This document shows, piece after piece, positions 1-7,756 of a stretch of 19,052 bases of DNA. The notes under the pieces are model-generated. The model was not told the origin of the DNA. It saw nothing but the letters and a program-made list of their open reading frames with translations, and made no database searches. A program made the position numbers and the translations under genes. Location of the stretch: assembly GCA_037969115.1 (NCBI GenBank), contig JBBKWQ010000385.1:1-19052 (forward strand). The letters are read 5' to 3'. Each line of letters begins with the position of its first letter. Position 1 is the stretch's first letter. This DNA comes from JBBKWQ01 sp037969115 (GTDB lineage Bacteria; Actinomycetota; Acidimicrobiia; Acidimicrobiales; Ilumatobacteraceae).

Positions 1-1020
1 AGACGTTGGTACGTGGTCGAATTCGTCTTCCTCGCGATCGCACTCGTCGCCAGCGCGTACTGGTTGTCCGGCCTCGGCAAGGTCCGGTTGGGATGGTTGA
101 CGGCCGGACCCCACCTCGACGGCCTGCTCTTCGCCACGTATGGCAACGGGTGGCTCGGCTTCTTGTCCGTCGATTCCATCACCGATCTCGGCCAAGCTAT
201 GGGTCCGTTCCTATGGCCGATGCTCATCGCGGCGGCGATCGTCGAGTTGGGTGCGATCGCCGTGTTCTGGCATCGCCGCCTCCTGTTCGGGTGGCTCGTT
301 CTCTTCATCTTGTTCCACTTCGGCGTGTTCGCACTCACCGGGATCTGGTTCTGGAAGTGGGTCGTGTTCGAGGCGGTGCTCATCGCCTTCCTGCTCCGCG
401 ATCGGCTCATCGACGTGCTCCCGATCTTCACGGTGCCACACGCCGTGCTCGGCACGGTGCTCATCGTCCTGGGCCCGGTGTGGTCGAGACCGGTCGATCT
501 GTCGTGGCTCGACTCACCGGTCAGCTACTTCTACGAGTTCGAGGCCACCGACGTCGACGGCGAGACAAGCCTGCTGCCACCGTGGTTCTTCCGACCGTAC
601 GACCATCAGTTCACGCTGCAGAACTTCGCCTACCTCTCCAACGACGAACAACTGCCGATCGTGTGGGGCGCAACCCACGACCGGACCGTCGCGGATGCCG
701 TGTACGAGGCCGACACGGTCGACGACGTGCTCCGCATCGAGGCGGAACTCGGTACCAATCGGTTCGAGCCGACCCAGACCGAGGCGATGGAGTTCTTCCT
801 GCAGCAGTTCGTCGGTCACTGGAACGAGCGCCGCTCGCACAGCAGCGGATTCAGCATCGTCCATGCTCCACCAGATCTGTGGACGTTCTCCGACGACGGG
901 TTCGACGAACAGACGGCCATCGCCTCGGTCACGATCTGGCAGGTCATGACCTTCTGGGACGGCGACGAGTTCTTCGAAGTGCGACGCAACATGCTGCACG
1001 AGGTCGACATTCCCGCGTAA
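1..1020 (+). CDS. Polytopic membrane protein, 5' end cut by window edge (HTTM-like?)
   Basis: The reading frame is open to base 1, so the true start probably lies outside the window; a GTG at 13 is the first internal candidate. The visible 339 residues begin with about five hydrophobic segments (roughly residues 6-25, 73-93, 98-120, 122-135 and 146-163). One contains a His/Trp-rich stretch (LFHFGVFALTGIWFWKW). A soluble C-terminal half of about 170 residues, rich in acidic and aromatic residues, follows. The helix pattern and the His/Trp motif recall HTTM / vitamin K-dependent carboxylase-like membrane proteins, but I see no decisive catalytic motif and treat that as a weak resemblance. The next gene starts 27 bases downstream on the same strand, so the two may be co-transcribed. 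Confidence 0.75.
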   Translation, partial: RRWYVVEFVFLAIALVASAYWLSGLGKVRLGWLTAGPHLDGLLFATYGNGWLGFLSVDSITDLGQAMGPFLWPMLIAAAIVELGAIAVFWHRRLLFGWLVLFILFHFGVFALTGIWFWKWVVFEAVLIAFLLRDRLIDVLPIFTVPHAVLGTVLIVLGPVWSRPVDLSWLDSPVSYFYEFEATDVDGETSLLPPWFFRPYDHQFTLQNFAYLSNDEQLPIVWGATHDRTVADAVYEADTVDDVLRIEAELGTNRFEPTQTEAMEFFLQQFVGHWNERRSHSSGFSIVHAPPDLWTFSDDGFDEQTAIASVTIWQVMTFWDGDEFFEVRRNMLHEVDIPA

Positions 1021-1046
1021 GCCAACCAACGATTCGAGGTCACCCG

Positions 1047-2168
1047 ATGAGCCCCGGCCACCACCATGACCGACACGACCAGGTCGACGTACGCACCACA
1101 CTCGGCGTACCGTTCATGCCACCAGCCTCGGTGTCGGAGTGGTCGACGCGCCTTCGCGATCTCGTCGGCCGAACACATCGCCGAATGGCCCCACCCCCCG
1201 TGCAGATCCTCGAGGCGGCGTTAAGCCTCCTCGAACACCGCGTCCTCGTCGCGATCTGCGAAGCGGGCGTTCCTGACGCCCTCGACTCCACGACGACCAT
1301 CGGCGATCTGGCCCACGAGGTGAACGTTGCCGAGGAACGACTCGAACGCCTGCTTCGTTTCGCCTCGGCGCGGGGCTGGCTACGGATCGATCGCCGGAGT
1401 CGTGTGCACCCGAACGCGGTGACCCGCTTCTTGCGTACCGATCATCCAGCTGGATGGCGTTCGTGGGTCGACTTCATGGCGGGCGACGAGATCACCAACG
1501 CCATCGCAGCCGTCGACCTGCGCCGCTCGGGCAACGGTTTCGCCGACACGAACGGCTCGGCCTTCTTCGACTGGATGGCAGCTCATCCACAACGTTGGGC
1601 GACGTTCGACGCGGCCATGGCCGCCGGCGCACGGATGCACGCGCTCACGCTCGACGCGGCAATCGACTGGGCCGACGCCGGCACCATCTGCGACGTGGGC
1701 GGTGGCACCGGCGAGTTGGTGCGCGTCTTGCTCGATCGGCACCCCACGTGGACGGGCGTGGTGTTCGACCTGCCGAGCGTGATCGACCGAGCGGTCGAGC
1801 ATCCTCGCCTCACTGCGATTGCCGGCGACGCCTTCCGATCCGTCCCGCCCGGGCACGACGTCTATCTGCTCGTCAACGTGTTGCACGACTGGAACGACCA
1901 CGACTGCGAACGCATCCTCACCACGATCGCCGGCTCGGCGGACGGCGAAGCCAGGCTCATCGTGATCGACAACGAGCGACGCGATGTCCCACGTGACGAC
2001 ATCGGCCTCCGAGCCGACATCTTGATGGCGGCACTCACCGACGGCGGACACGAGCGCAACACCGAGCAGTTCGTAGCGCTGGGACGACGGGCCGGGCTGC
2101 ATCATGTCGAGTCGACGCCGCTCGCATCGCGAGACCGAGCGCACGAGTTCCGCACGAACTCACGCTGA
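1047..2168 (+). CDS. SAM-dependent O-methyltransferase (Methyltransf_2 type)
   Basis: This 373-residue protein has the layout of plant/actinobacterial small-molecule O-methyltransferases. An N-terminal winged-helix dimerisation part (about 45-130) precedes a Rossmann SAM-binding domain. Motif I is DVGGGTGEL (about 216-224), followed by FDLPSVI, then GDAF, then NVLHDWND (277-284), in which His280 is at the position of the family's catalytic base. Family knowledge: these enzymes methylate a hydroxyl on a small aromatic or polyketide-like substrate; the substrate cannot be read from the sequence. ATG 1047 was chosen because GAGGT lies 6 bases upstream. The same frame stays open far upstream, but that part overlaps the preceding gene and looks like a shadow. 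The gene ends 11 bases from the convergent macro-domain gene. Confidence 0.9.
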   Translation: MSPGHHHDRHDQVDVRTTLGVPFMPPASVSEWSTRLRDLVGRTHRRMAPPPVQILEAALSLLEHRVLVAICEAGVPDALDSTTTIGDLAHEVNVAEERLERLLRFASARGWLRIDRRSRVHPNAVTRFLRTDHPAGWRSWVDFMAGDEITNAIAAVDLRRSGNGFADTNGSAFFDWMAAHPQRWATFDAAMAAGARMHALTLDAAIDWADAGTICDVGGGTGELVRVLLDRHPTWTGVVFDLPSVIDRAVEHPRLTAIAGDAFRSVPPGHDVYLLVNVLHDWNDHDCERILTTIAGSADGEARLIVIDNERRDVPRDDIGLRADILMAALTDGGHERNTEQFVALGRRAGLHHVESTPLASRDRAHEFRTNSR

Positions 2169-2179
2169 GTTGGCACGGG

Positions 2180-2680
2180 TCAACCGTCGAACGCTCTGCG
2201 ATGTGCCATCTCGCTGTCGTGGTTGAAGCACACGAAGCGCACCAATGTCACCTGCGTAGCGGTGTCCTGCACGGTCGAGATCGCGACCCGTGCAGCGGGT
2301 TCCTTCGGATAGCCGTAGATGCCCGTCGAGATCGCCGGAAACGCGACCGATCGGGCACCGACTTCGTCGGCCCGAGCAAGTGACGCCCGGTAACACGAGG
2401 CGAGCAGGTCCGCCTCGCCGGACGCTCCGCCTCGCCAGACCGGGCCGACCGCGTGGATCACCCAGTCGGCTCGCAGCCCGAAACCGCTCGTGGTCTTGGC
2501 GTCGCCGGTCGGACAACCGCCGAGCTTCCGACACGCGGCGAGCAGCTCGGGCCCGGCGGCCGCGTGGATCGCGCCATCGACTCCGCCGCCTCCCACCAGC
2601 GCAGGATTCGCCGCGTTCACGATGGCGTCGACATCCTCGATCGTGATGTCACGCCGCACGATCTCGATACGGGGTGCCAC
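2180..2680 (-). CDS. Macro-domain protein, ADP-ribose/O-acetyl-ADP-ribose hydrolase-like
   Basis: This is a 166-residue single-domain protein of the MacroD/YmdB class. The diagnostic ADP-ribose pocket motifs are present: NAAN (22-25), a Gly-rich GGGGVDGAIH loop (30-39) and ISTGIYGYP (117-125). Members bind ADP-ribose and often hydrolyse O-acetyl-ADP-ribose or mono-ADP-ribosyl-protein ester bonds; the intact Asn25 and GGVD loop suggest an active hydrolase. The start is a GTG without a clear ribosome site; an ATG just upstream is out of frame. The gene is convergent with the O-methyltransferase and divergent from the membrane protein at 2775. No ADP-ribosyltransferase or sirtuin is visible in the window, so the partner is unknown. 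Confidence 0.9.
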   Translation of the reverse strand: MAPRIEIVRRDITIEDVDAIVNAANPALVGGGGVDGAIHAAAGPELLAACRKLGGCPTGDAKTTSGFGLRADWVIHAVGPVWRGGASGEADLLASCYRASLARADEVGARSVAFPAISTGIYGYPKEPAARVAISTVQDTATQVTLVRFVCFNHDSEMAHRRAFDG

Positions 2681-2721
2681 GAATCCATTGTCGCAGTGTC
2701 ACCCGCCGACGCAAGCTGTTC

Positions 2722-2733
2722 GTCAGTACTGAC
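2722..2733. promoter_or_regulatory. Perfect 12-bp palindrome in divergent promoter gap
   Basis: GTCAGTACTGAC is a perfect palindrome in the roughly 95-base gap between the divergent macro-domain gene (starts 2680) and the membrane-protein gene (starts 2775). The position suits a dimeric repressor operator. No regulator is adjacent and the binding family is not identified. Confidence 0.35.
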
Positions 2734-2774
2734 ATGGGCGATCGTTCTCTTCACGCGTGGCGCAGGTCATGAAT

Positions 2775-3557
2775 ATGGTCTGGAACCAAGCGTCGACGCG
2801 CGTTTCACGCCATTCGGACGATCGACCGACGTCGCGAGATCTTCTGTCTCAGCTTCTGGAGGAGATGCGGGTCCTCGTCGTCGGCGGGGTCCCCTTCGGG
2901 GTACTCGTGGCCGGTGTGGGGAGTCGGCTCGCCATGATGTTGCTGCGGTTCACGTCCCCTGATCGGGTCATCGGTATCAGCAGCGACGACGACTTCACGA
3001 TCGGCAAGTTCTCGATCGGCGGCACCTACAACCTGTTGCTCCTCGGCGCAGCGGTCGGTTTTCTGGGCGCCGCCATGTATCGCCTCGTCAGGCGTTGGCT
3101 GATCGGGCCGATGTGGTTCCGCCGGCTGACAACCGGCCTCGCGTCGGCGGCCGTGGTCGGGTCGGGACTGGTCCACGCGGACGGCATCGACTTCATCCTG
3201 TTGAAGCCGACGTGGTTGGCCATCGGTCTGTTCGTTGCGCTCCCAGGCGTGTTCGGTGCATTCATCGGCCCCGTCGTCGATCGCGTCGCGAGTCCCGACT
3301 CGTGGACGGCCCGTGGCCGTCGACGATGGGTGCTTCCGGTGCTGTCGATCGCGTTGTTTCCATTGACCATGATGATCATCCCGTTCGCGGCCGTCATCGC
3401 CACCGCGTTGATCGTGCTGCGGCAGTCCGACATCGTCCAACGCCTCCGAACGTCGACTCCGTACGGCCTGGTGGTTCGAGGGCTGTGGCTCGGCATCGCC
3501 GTCCTCGGTCTGATTGCGCTGATCGAGGACATCACCGAAATCGCCGACCGCGTGTAG
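2775..3557 (+). CDS. Multi-pass membrane protein of unknown function
   Basis: This 260-residue protein has about six hydrophobic segments: near residues 30-55 (LVVGGVPFGVLVAGV), 80-100, 117-135, 148-170, 186-220 (ALFPLTMMIIPFAAVIATALIVL) and 230-250. A polar N-terminus with a RDLLSQLLEEMR helix comes first. I do not recognise a family. Start choice: ATG 2775 has AGG at 2764-2766 with 8-base spacing. GTG 2757 and ATG 2769 are alternatives in frame, and ATG 2868 behind GGAGGAG is also possible. The gene stands alone, 134 bases upstream of the ABC exporter on the same strand. Loss of the polar N-terminus with the shortest start would leave all predicted helices intact. Confidence 0.75.
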   Translation: MVWNQASTRVSRHSDDRPTSRDLLSQLLEEMRVLVVGGVPFGVLVAGVGSRLAMMLLRFTSPDRVIGISSDDDFTIGKFSIGGTYNLLLLGAAVGFLGAAMYRLVRRWLIGPMWFRRLTTGLASAAVVGSGLVHADGIDFILLKPTWLAIGLFVALPGVFGAFIGPVVDRVASPDSWTARGRRRWVLPVLSIALFPLTMMIIPFAAVIATALIVLRQSDIVQRLRTSTPYGLVVRGLWLGIAVLGLIALIEDITEIADRV

Positions 3558-3650
3558 GCGCGCGGGTCGGGAGCGGTCACCATCCACTCCGACCCAGCCC
3601 GACGGTACATCGAGCGGTCAGAACGGAGCCGGCACCATACGGGGGGTAAC

Positions 3651-3663
3651 CGGAGTGACTCCG
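3651..3663. promoter_or_regulatory. Perfect 13-bp palindrome upstream of ABC exporter
   Basis: CGGAGTGACTCCG reads the same on both strands around a central base and ends 28 bases before the ATPase start at 3692. This is a plausible operator, or a short hairpin in the leader. A weak -10-like TAGACC lies between it and the ATG. The cognate regulator is not in the window. Confidence 0.35.
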
Positions 3664-3691
3664 TCGCCCGTTTGCGACTAGACCTGTGGCC

Positions 3692-4456
3692 ATGAATACT
3701 CCCGCGTCCGTGTCCCGCCGTCCGCCGACCGTCACGTCTGCGGCCTCAGCGATCGACGCCAGCAAGGTCTACGGCACCGGAGACGCGATCGTGCGAGCGC
3801 TCGACCGGGTCTCGATCGAGTTCCTGCCCGGACGGTTCAGCGCCATCATGGGGCCGTCGGGCTCCGGCAAGTCGACGTTGCTGCATTGCATGGCGGGCCT
3901 CGATTCCCTCACCGAGGGTGAGGTATTCATCGGTGACACCAACCTGGCCGACCTGAACGACCGCGAGCTCACCGAGTTGCGTCGCGAACAGGTCGGTTTC
4001 GTCTTCCAGGCCTTCAACCTGATCCCGACGCTGACCGCCCGCGAGAACATCGTGCTCCCACTCATGCTGGGGGGCGAGACGGGCGATGCCGAGTGGATCG
4101 GCCGGGTGATCGAGACCGTCGGACTCGGCGACCGGCTGAAGCACCGCCCGAGCGAGCTCTCGGGCGGCCAGCAGCAACGCGTTGCCGTGGCCCGGGCGTT
4201 GGCCAGTCGTCCCACGATCATCTTTGCCGACGAGCCGACCGGCAATCTCGACTCGAATGCGGGCGGCGAGATCCTCAAGTTCATGCGAGACGCAGTCGAC
4301 GAGTTCGGCCAGACGATCGTGATGGTCACACACGACCCATATTCGGCCGCCTACGCCGACCGCGTCGTGTACCTCGACGACGGGCGGATCGTGCACGACA
4401 TGTCCGACCCCACCGCCGACAGCATCATCGACCGCATGAAGCAGATCGGACACTGA
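3692..4456 (+). CDS. ABC transporter ATP-binding protein (MacB/LolD type)
   Basis: This 254-residue ATPase has every catalytic motif of an ABC domain: Walker A GPSGSGKST (54-62), a Q-loop in VFQAFNLIPTLT, signature LSGGQQQR (156-163), Walker B TIIFADEPTGNLDS with Asp180/Glu181, and a switch His in MVTHD. The EPTGNLDS form and the FtsX-type partner place it in the MacB/LolD/FtsE class, which drives mechanotransmission or lipoprotein/peptide export rather than solute uptake. ATG 3692 was preferred over the GTG two codons upstream. One base separates its stop from the permease ATG at 4458, so the two are translationally coupled. A perfect 13-bp palindrome 28 bases upstream may be an operator. 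Confidence 0.93.
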   Translation: MNTPASVSRRPPTVTSAASAIDASKVYGTGDAIVRALDRVSIEFLPGRFSAIMGPSGSGKSTLLHCMAGLDSLTEGEVFIGDTNLADLNDRELTELRREQVGFVFQAFNLIPTLTARENIVLPLMLGGETGDAEWIGRVIETVGLGDRLKHRPSELSGGQQQRVAVARALASRPTIIFADEPTGNLDSNAGGEILKFMRDAVDEFGQTIVMVTHDPYSAAYADRVVYLDDGRIVHDMSDPTADSIIDRMKQIGH

Positions 4457-4457
4457 C

Positions 4458-7004
4458 ATGATCGGCACGCTCACGCGACGCTCGATGCGGGCCCGAGCCG
4501 GACGCAACATCTTCATCGGTCTCGCCATCATGCTCGGCGTGTCGTTCGTCGCTGGCTCGTTCGTCCTGGCAGACAGCCTGAAAGCGACGTTCGACAACCT
4601 CTTCACCGAGCTCAACCAGGATGTCGACTTCCAGGTCCGTACCGAGCTCACGGTCGACTCCAACGACGCCGTGCGCGACCCGGTTCCGGCAAGCCTCGCC
4701 GAGGAGATCGCACAGGTCGACGGTGTCAGCCTGGTCGAAGGCGGTCTGGCGCGATATGCGCAGCTGCTCCAGCCCGACGGCGAACCGGTGAGCACGAGAG
4801 GCGCTCCTGCACTCGGATTGTCGTGGTCGGGGCCAGACAGCTTCGCCGGCGTGGTGTTGAAGGACGGGCGCGCCCCGAACGGCATCGGCGAGGTCGTCAT
4901 CGACAAGGCGACCGCAGATCGGGTCGGGTTCGCAGTAGGCGACCCGATCGACATCGTGTTCGACGGCGGCCAGCAGTCGTTCACCATCGTCGGGCTCGTG
5001 GGGCTCGGCAACAGCGACGGGTTCGGCGGTGCGACGACGGCACTCTTCGACCCCGAGAGCGCACAGACGGTGTTGGATGCCGCCGGCCAGTTCGACGTCA
5101 TCGACCTCCAGATCGCGGAGGGCGCCGACCCCGCAGCGGTGCAGGCCGCGGTCGAGCAGATTCTGCCGGATCGGCTCGAAGTCGTCACCGGTGAACAGGT
5201 CGGCGAGGAAACAGCCGACAGCATCAACAGCGTCATCAGCATCTTCGGAACCGGCCTGCTGGTGTTCGCGTTCGTGACCGCATTCGTGAGCGCTTTCATC
5301 ATCAACAACGTGTTCGGAATCACCATCAGCCAGCGGCTGCGCGAACTCGCCCTGCTGAGGGCCGTTGGCGCCAACTCGCGCCAGATCCGAAAGCTCATCA
5401 TCGTAGAAGCCCTCATCATTTCGGTGACCGCCACCATCGTCGGCGTGTTCGGCGGCCTGTTCGTCGCGAACGCGCTGATCGCCCTGTTCGATGCGGCCGG
5501 TGCGGGCTTTCCGCCGACCCCATTGCAGATGCAGTTCCGGACGGTGGTCGTCGCCGCGGTCGTCGGCGTGGGCATCACGCTCTTGTCGGTGCTGATCCCC
5601 GCCGGGCGTGCCGCTCGCATTCCGCCGGTCGCGGCGATGCGACCAGAGACAGGATTCGGAGCGCTCAGCGCGAACCGGCGCCTCGTCCGCGGTGTCGTCA
5701 TCACAGCCGTTGGCACCGCGATGTTCCTCATCGGGTTGTTCTTCCAGCCCGGCGGATCGAGCGGACTGATCGCGTTCGCAGGCGGGGGCGCGTTGGCGAT
5801 CTTCCTCGGCGTGAGCAGCGTGTCGTCGACCGTCGCCAGGCCCGTCAGTGCGTTCATCGGCGCCCCGGTTCGGCGGTTGTTCGGCGTGCCGGGCCAACTC
5901 GCCGTCGACAATGCCGGACGCGTACCGCGCCGTACCGCACGCACCGCCTCAGCACTCATGATCGGGGTGGCGATGGTCAGCGCTGCCGCGGTGTTCGCTT
6001 CGTCGCTGCGCGACACATTCGGGCGCGTCCTCGACCGCGCCATCACGGCCGACTATGTGATCACCGATGAGTCGTTCCAGGGCCTGCCGCCCGCGATCGG
6101 CGAGCGCATCGCTGCCGTGCCCGAGATCTCGGCCGTGTCACCGTTCCGCCCGTTCAAGCTGACATCGGACGGTTCCGACGAAACTGCCTTCGCCATCGAT
6201 CCGATCACATTCCCCGACCTGGCAGATCTCGGCATCGACGACGGCGACTATCAGGGACTCGTCGACGGCGACGGCGTCATGCTGCTCGATTCGGAAGCCG
6301 AAGACCGCGCGGTCGGGGTCGGCGACACCCTGAACGTCACCTGGCAGAACGGCGTCGATTCCACGCTCACGGTGTCGGGGTTGTTCACCGAGCAGGGCCT
6401 GCCCGGCACGTGGTACGTATCGACCGCCACCCTCGAGTCGGTCAGCGACCAGCCGCCGCGTGACCAGTTTGTTCTGGCACGTCTTGCTGATGGGGCCGAC
6501 CCCGATGTCGCGCGATTCGAGATCAACGACGCCATCGCCGAATATCCGCAGGCGGAGGTTCGGAGCAACGCCGAGTTCCGTGCCGAGCAGGAGGGTCAGA
6601 TCAACCAGCTGCTCGCCGTGATCACCGGCCTGCTCAGCATGGCGATGGCGATCGCCGTGATCGGGATCGCCATCACGCTCGCTCTCTCGGTGTTCGAACG
6701 CACCCGCGAAATCGGGCTGCTTCGTGCCGTCGGCACCACCCGTCGGCAGCTCAAACGTGCGATCCGCTGGGAGTCGGTGATCGTGTCGGTCTTCGGTGCC
6801 GTTGTCGGTGTAGCAGTCGGTCTCCTGCTCGGTGTCGCGCTCTCGTACGCGGTGCCGAACACGGTGATCGACGGCATCACGTTGCCGTTCGGCACGGTCA
6901 TCGCGGTCCTGATCGGCTCAGTCGCAGCGGGAGTTGTCGCCGCGGTCTATCCGGCCCGCAAGGCCTCGCGCATGGACGTGTTGCGGGCGATCACCACCGA
7001 GTGA
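4458..7004 (+). CDS. ABC transporter permease with two FtsX/MacB_PCD units
   Basis: This 848-residue protein is the permease partner of the preceding ATPase. The predicted order is: a first helix at 17-39; an extracytoplasmic MacB_PCD-like domain (about 40-250); an FtsX unit with helices near 257-286, 314-344 and 361-382; two extra central helices (412-428, 436-460); another single helix (499-519) with a second extracytoplasmic domain (about 520-710); and a second FtsX unit (718-745, 770-800, 811-835). Both FtsX units carry the conserved cytosolic coupling motif, ELALLRAVGANSRQIRK (about 296) and EIGLLRAVGTTRRQLKR (about 749). This is the usual actinobacterial tandem-FtsX architecture, complete in length. 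Its substrate is unknown. Confidence 0.92.
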   Translation: MIGTLTRRSMRARAGRNIFIGLAIMLGVSFVAGSFVLADSLKATFDNLFTELNQDVDFQVRTELTVDSNDAVRDPVPASLAEEIAQVDGVSLVEGGLARYAQLLQPDGEPVSTRGAPALGLSWSGPDSFAGVVLKDGRAPNGIGEVVIDKATADRVGFAVGDPIDIVFDGGQQSFTIVGLVGLGNSDGFGGATTALFDPESAQTVLDAAGQFDVIDLQIAEGADPAAVQAAVEQILPDRLEVVTGEQVGEETADSINSVISIFGTGLLVFAFVTAFVSAFIINNVFGITISQRLRELALLRAVGANSRQIRKLIIVEALIISVTATIVGVFGGLFVANALIALFDAAGAGFPPTPLQMQFRTVVVAAVVGVGITLLSVLIPAGRAARIPPVAAMRPETGFGALSANRRLVRGVVITAVGTAMFLIGLFFQPGGSSGLIAFAGGGALAIFLGVSSVSSTVARPVSAFIGAPVRRLFGVPGQLAVDNAGRVPRRTARTASALMIGVAMVSAAAVFASSLRDTFGRVLDRAITADYVITDESFQGLPPAIGERIAAVPEISAVSPFRPFKLTSDGSDETAFAIDPITFPDLADLGIDDGDYQGLVDGDGVMLLDSEAEDRAVGVGDTLNVTWQNGVDSTLTVSGLFTEQGLPGTWYVSTATLESVSDQPPRDQFVLARLADGADPDVARFEINDAIAEYPQAEVRSNAEFRAEQEGQINQLLAVITGLLSMAMAIAVIGIAITLALSVFERTREIGLLRAVGTTRRQLKRAIRWESVIVSVFGAVVGVAVGLLLGVALSYAVPNTVIDGITLPFGTVIAVLIGSVAAGVVAAVYPARKASRMDVLRAITTE

Positions 7005-7024
7005 ACGGGCGCGTGTCCGACCCG

Positions 7025-7126
7025 TCAGTCGCCGGTCGCGGCCGCCCAACGTTGAAACGACGCCGCCGCCTTCGCCGTCGTGAGTTCGTATGACGTGGTG
7101 ATCAGCCCGTCGCCTGTTTCGCCCAC
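7025..7126 (-). other. Small -1-frame reading frame overlapping the DUF3303-like gene
   Basis: A 33-codon frame begins at a GTG inside the end of the DUF3303-like gene, one frame off, and runs past its stop. The translated tail, SYELTTAKAAASFQRWAAAT, has an ordinary protein-like composition and GC-rich third positions. It could be a remnant of a former gene, a frameshifted extension or chance. No ribosome site supports it as a gene. Confidence 0.2.
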
Positions 7127-7416
7127 GCGGTCGCTCTGCCGGCCTGCTCGGCACTCTCGGCGACATCGATCACAGGGTGGACATCCCAGTCGAACCACGG
7201 ACCGTACTGAGCGACCATGTAGTCGATCGCGGCCAGATCGTCGGTCGTCACGATGATCGAGCCGCCGCGACCATCGACTCGTGCAACGAACTCACTGATG
7301 GAGATCGAGTCCGGTGGCGCCCAGCCGGAGAAGGCTGTGAGGATGGACTCAGCGCTTCGTACGTTTTGTGCGGGATCGCTTCCCGGTCGGCTGCTCCACT
7401 GCACGATGAATTTCAT
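7102..7416 (-). CDS. DUF3303-like small protein
   Basis: This 104-residue protein begins MKFIVQWSSRPG and has the ferredoxin-fold pattern of DUF3303: an N-terminal strand, a middle GGSIIVTTDD strand with downstream helix, then YGPWFDWDVHPVIDV near the C-terminus. The role of the family is not known; dimeric alpha-beta barrel proteins of this kind often bind small ligands. ATG 7416 was chosen because GGAGG lies 5 bases upstream; a longer in-frame start near 7476 would add an unlike N-terminus. The gene stands alone, tail to tail with the ABC permease. A second frame overlaps its 3' end (7025-7126). Confidence 0.75.
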   Translation of the reverse strand: MKFIVQWSSRPGSDPAQNVRSAESILTAFSGWAPPDSISISEFVARVDGRGGSIIVTTDDLAAIDYMVAQYGPWFDWDVHPVIDVAESAEQAGRATAWAKQATG

Positions 7417-7629
7417 GGGGTCCTCCACGGTTCGCCTCGCCGCATGAGGCGGTCGAGGGGTTTCGACGCTACTCACCGCATGTCAACGGGTCAATCGTGA
7501 CGCGCGCACCTGACGGTTCTCGCCGTGATCGTCACCGGCAACACGATGGTGTCCATGTCTCGGTCCAGGGTTGCCGGTGATCTTGTTCGTGGGTCTTGAT
7601 ATGTGGGTGTGTTCGGGGTGTGACGTCGG
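7417..7629. other. Gene-poor stretch with a long inverted repeat
   Basis: No convincing coding frame is seen on either strand. The main content is the inverted repeat at 7532-7580, flanked by a GT-rich low-complexity tract (about 7585-7620). Confidence 0.5.
7532..7580. repeat. Perfect 11-bp inverted repeat with 27-base spacer
   Basis: The left arm TCACCGGCAAC (7532-7542) and right arm GTTGCCGGTGA (7570-7580) are exact reverse complements. The spacer contains a smaller dyad (ATGG-tgt-CCAT). It could be a terminator for the minus-strand small genes upstream, a structured RNA, or a remnant of a mobile repeat. There is no T-tract. No second copy is seen in the window. Confidence 0.55.
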
Positions 7630-7704
7630 TCAGAAGCGTTTCGCGAGGTAGATGATCGCGAGGATGACCAGAATGGTGACGAGGATTCCCCCGCCGTAGA
7701 TCGT
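7630..7704 (-). CDS. Possible 24-residue hydrophobic peptide with ACG start
   Basis: On the minus strand a 24-codon frame encodes (T/M)IYGGGILVTILVILAIIY followed by LAKRF and a stop: one transmembrane helix with a positive C-terminus, a typical small bacterial membrane peptide. A good ribosome site, AAAGGA, ends 8 bases before codon ACG. No ATG, GTG or TTG exists at that place; the ACG differs from ATG by one base. The frame is open further upstream but has no standard start there. It lies 52 bases downstream of the DUF6458-like gene on the same strand and may share its transcript. It is either a gene with a rare start or one recently silenced by a start-codon change. Confidence 0.4.
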   Translation of the reverse strand, partial: TIYGGGILVTILVILAIIYLAKRF

Positions 7705-7756
7705 GGTGATGTTCCTTTGATTGTGGTGGTCGATATGGGGTTCCGCTGACGGGTCG

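Noticed and set aside
6..1046. N-terminal extension of the O-methyltransferase frame
   Set aside because: It is Arg-rich and overlaps a clear membrane-protein gene in another frame; the ribosome site and domain start fit ATG 1047.
3746..6046. 766-codon open frame on the minus strand
   Set aside because: It is antisense to the ABC ATPase and permease, has a Ser/Thr/Arg-rich composition without domains, and is a by-product of high GC3 on the other strand. Similar antisense frames at 4425-5897 and 8118-9098 were dropped for the same reason.
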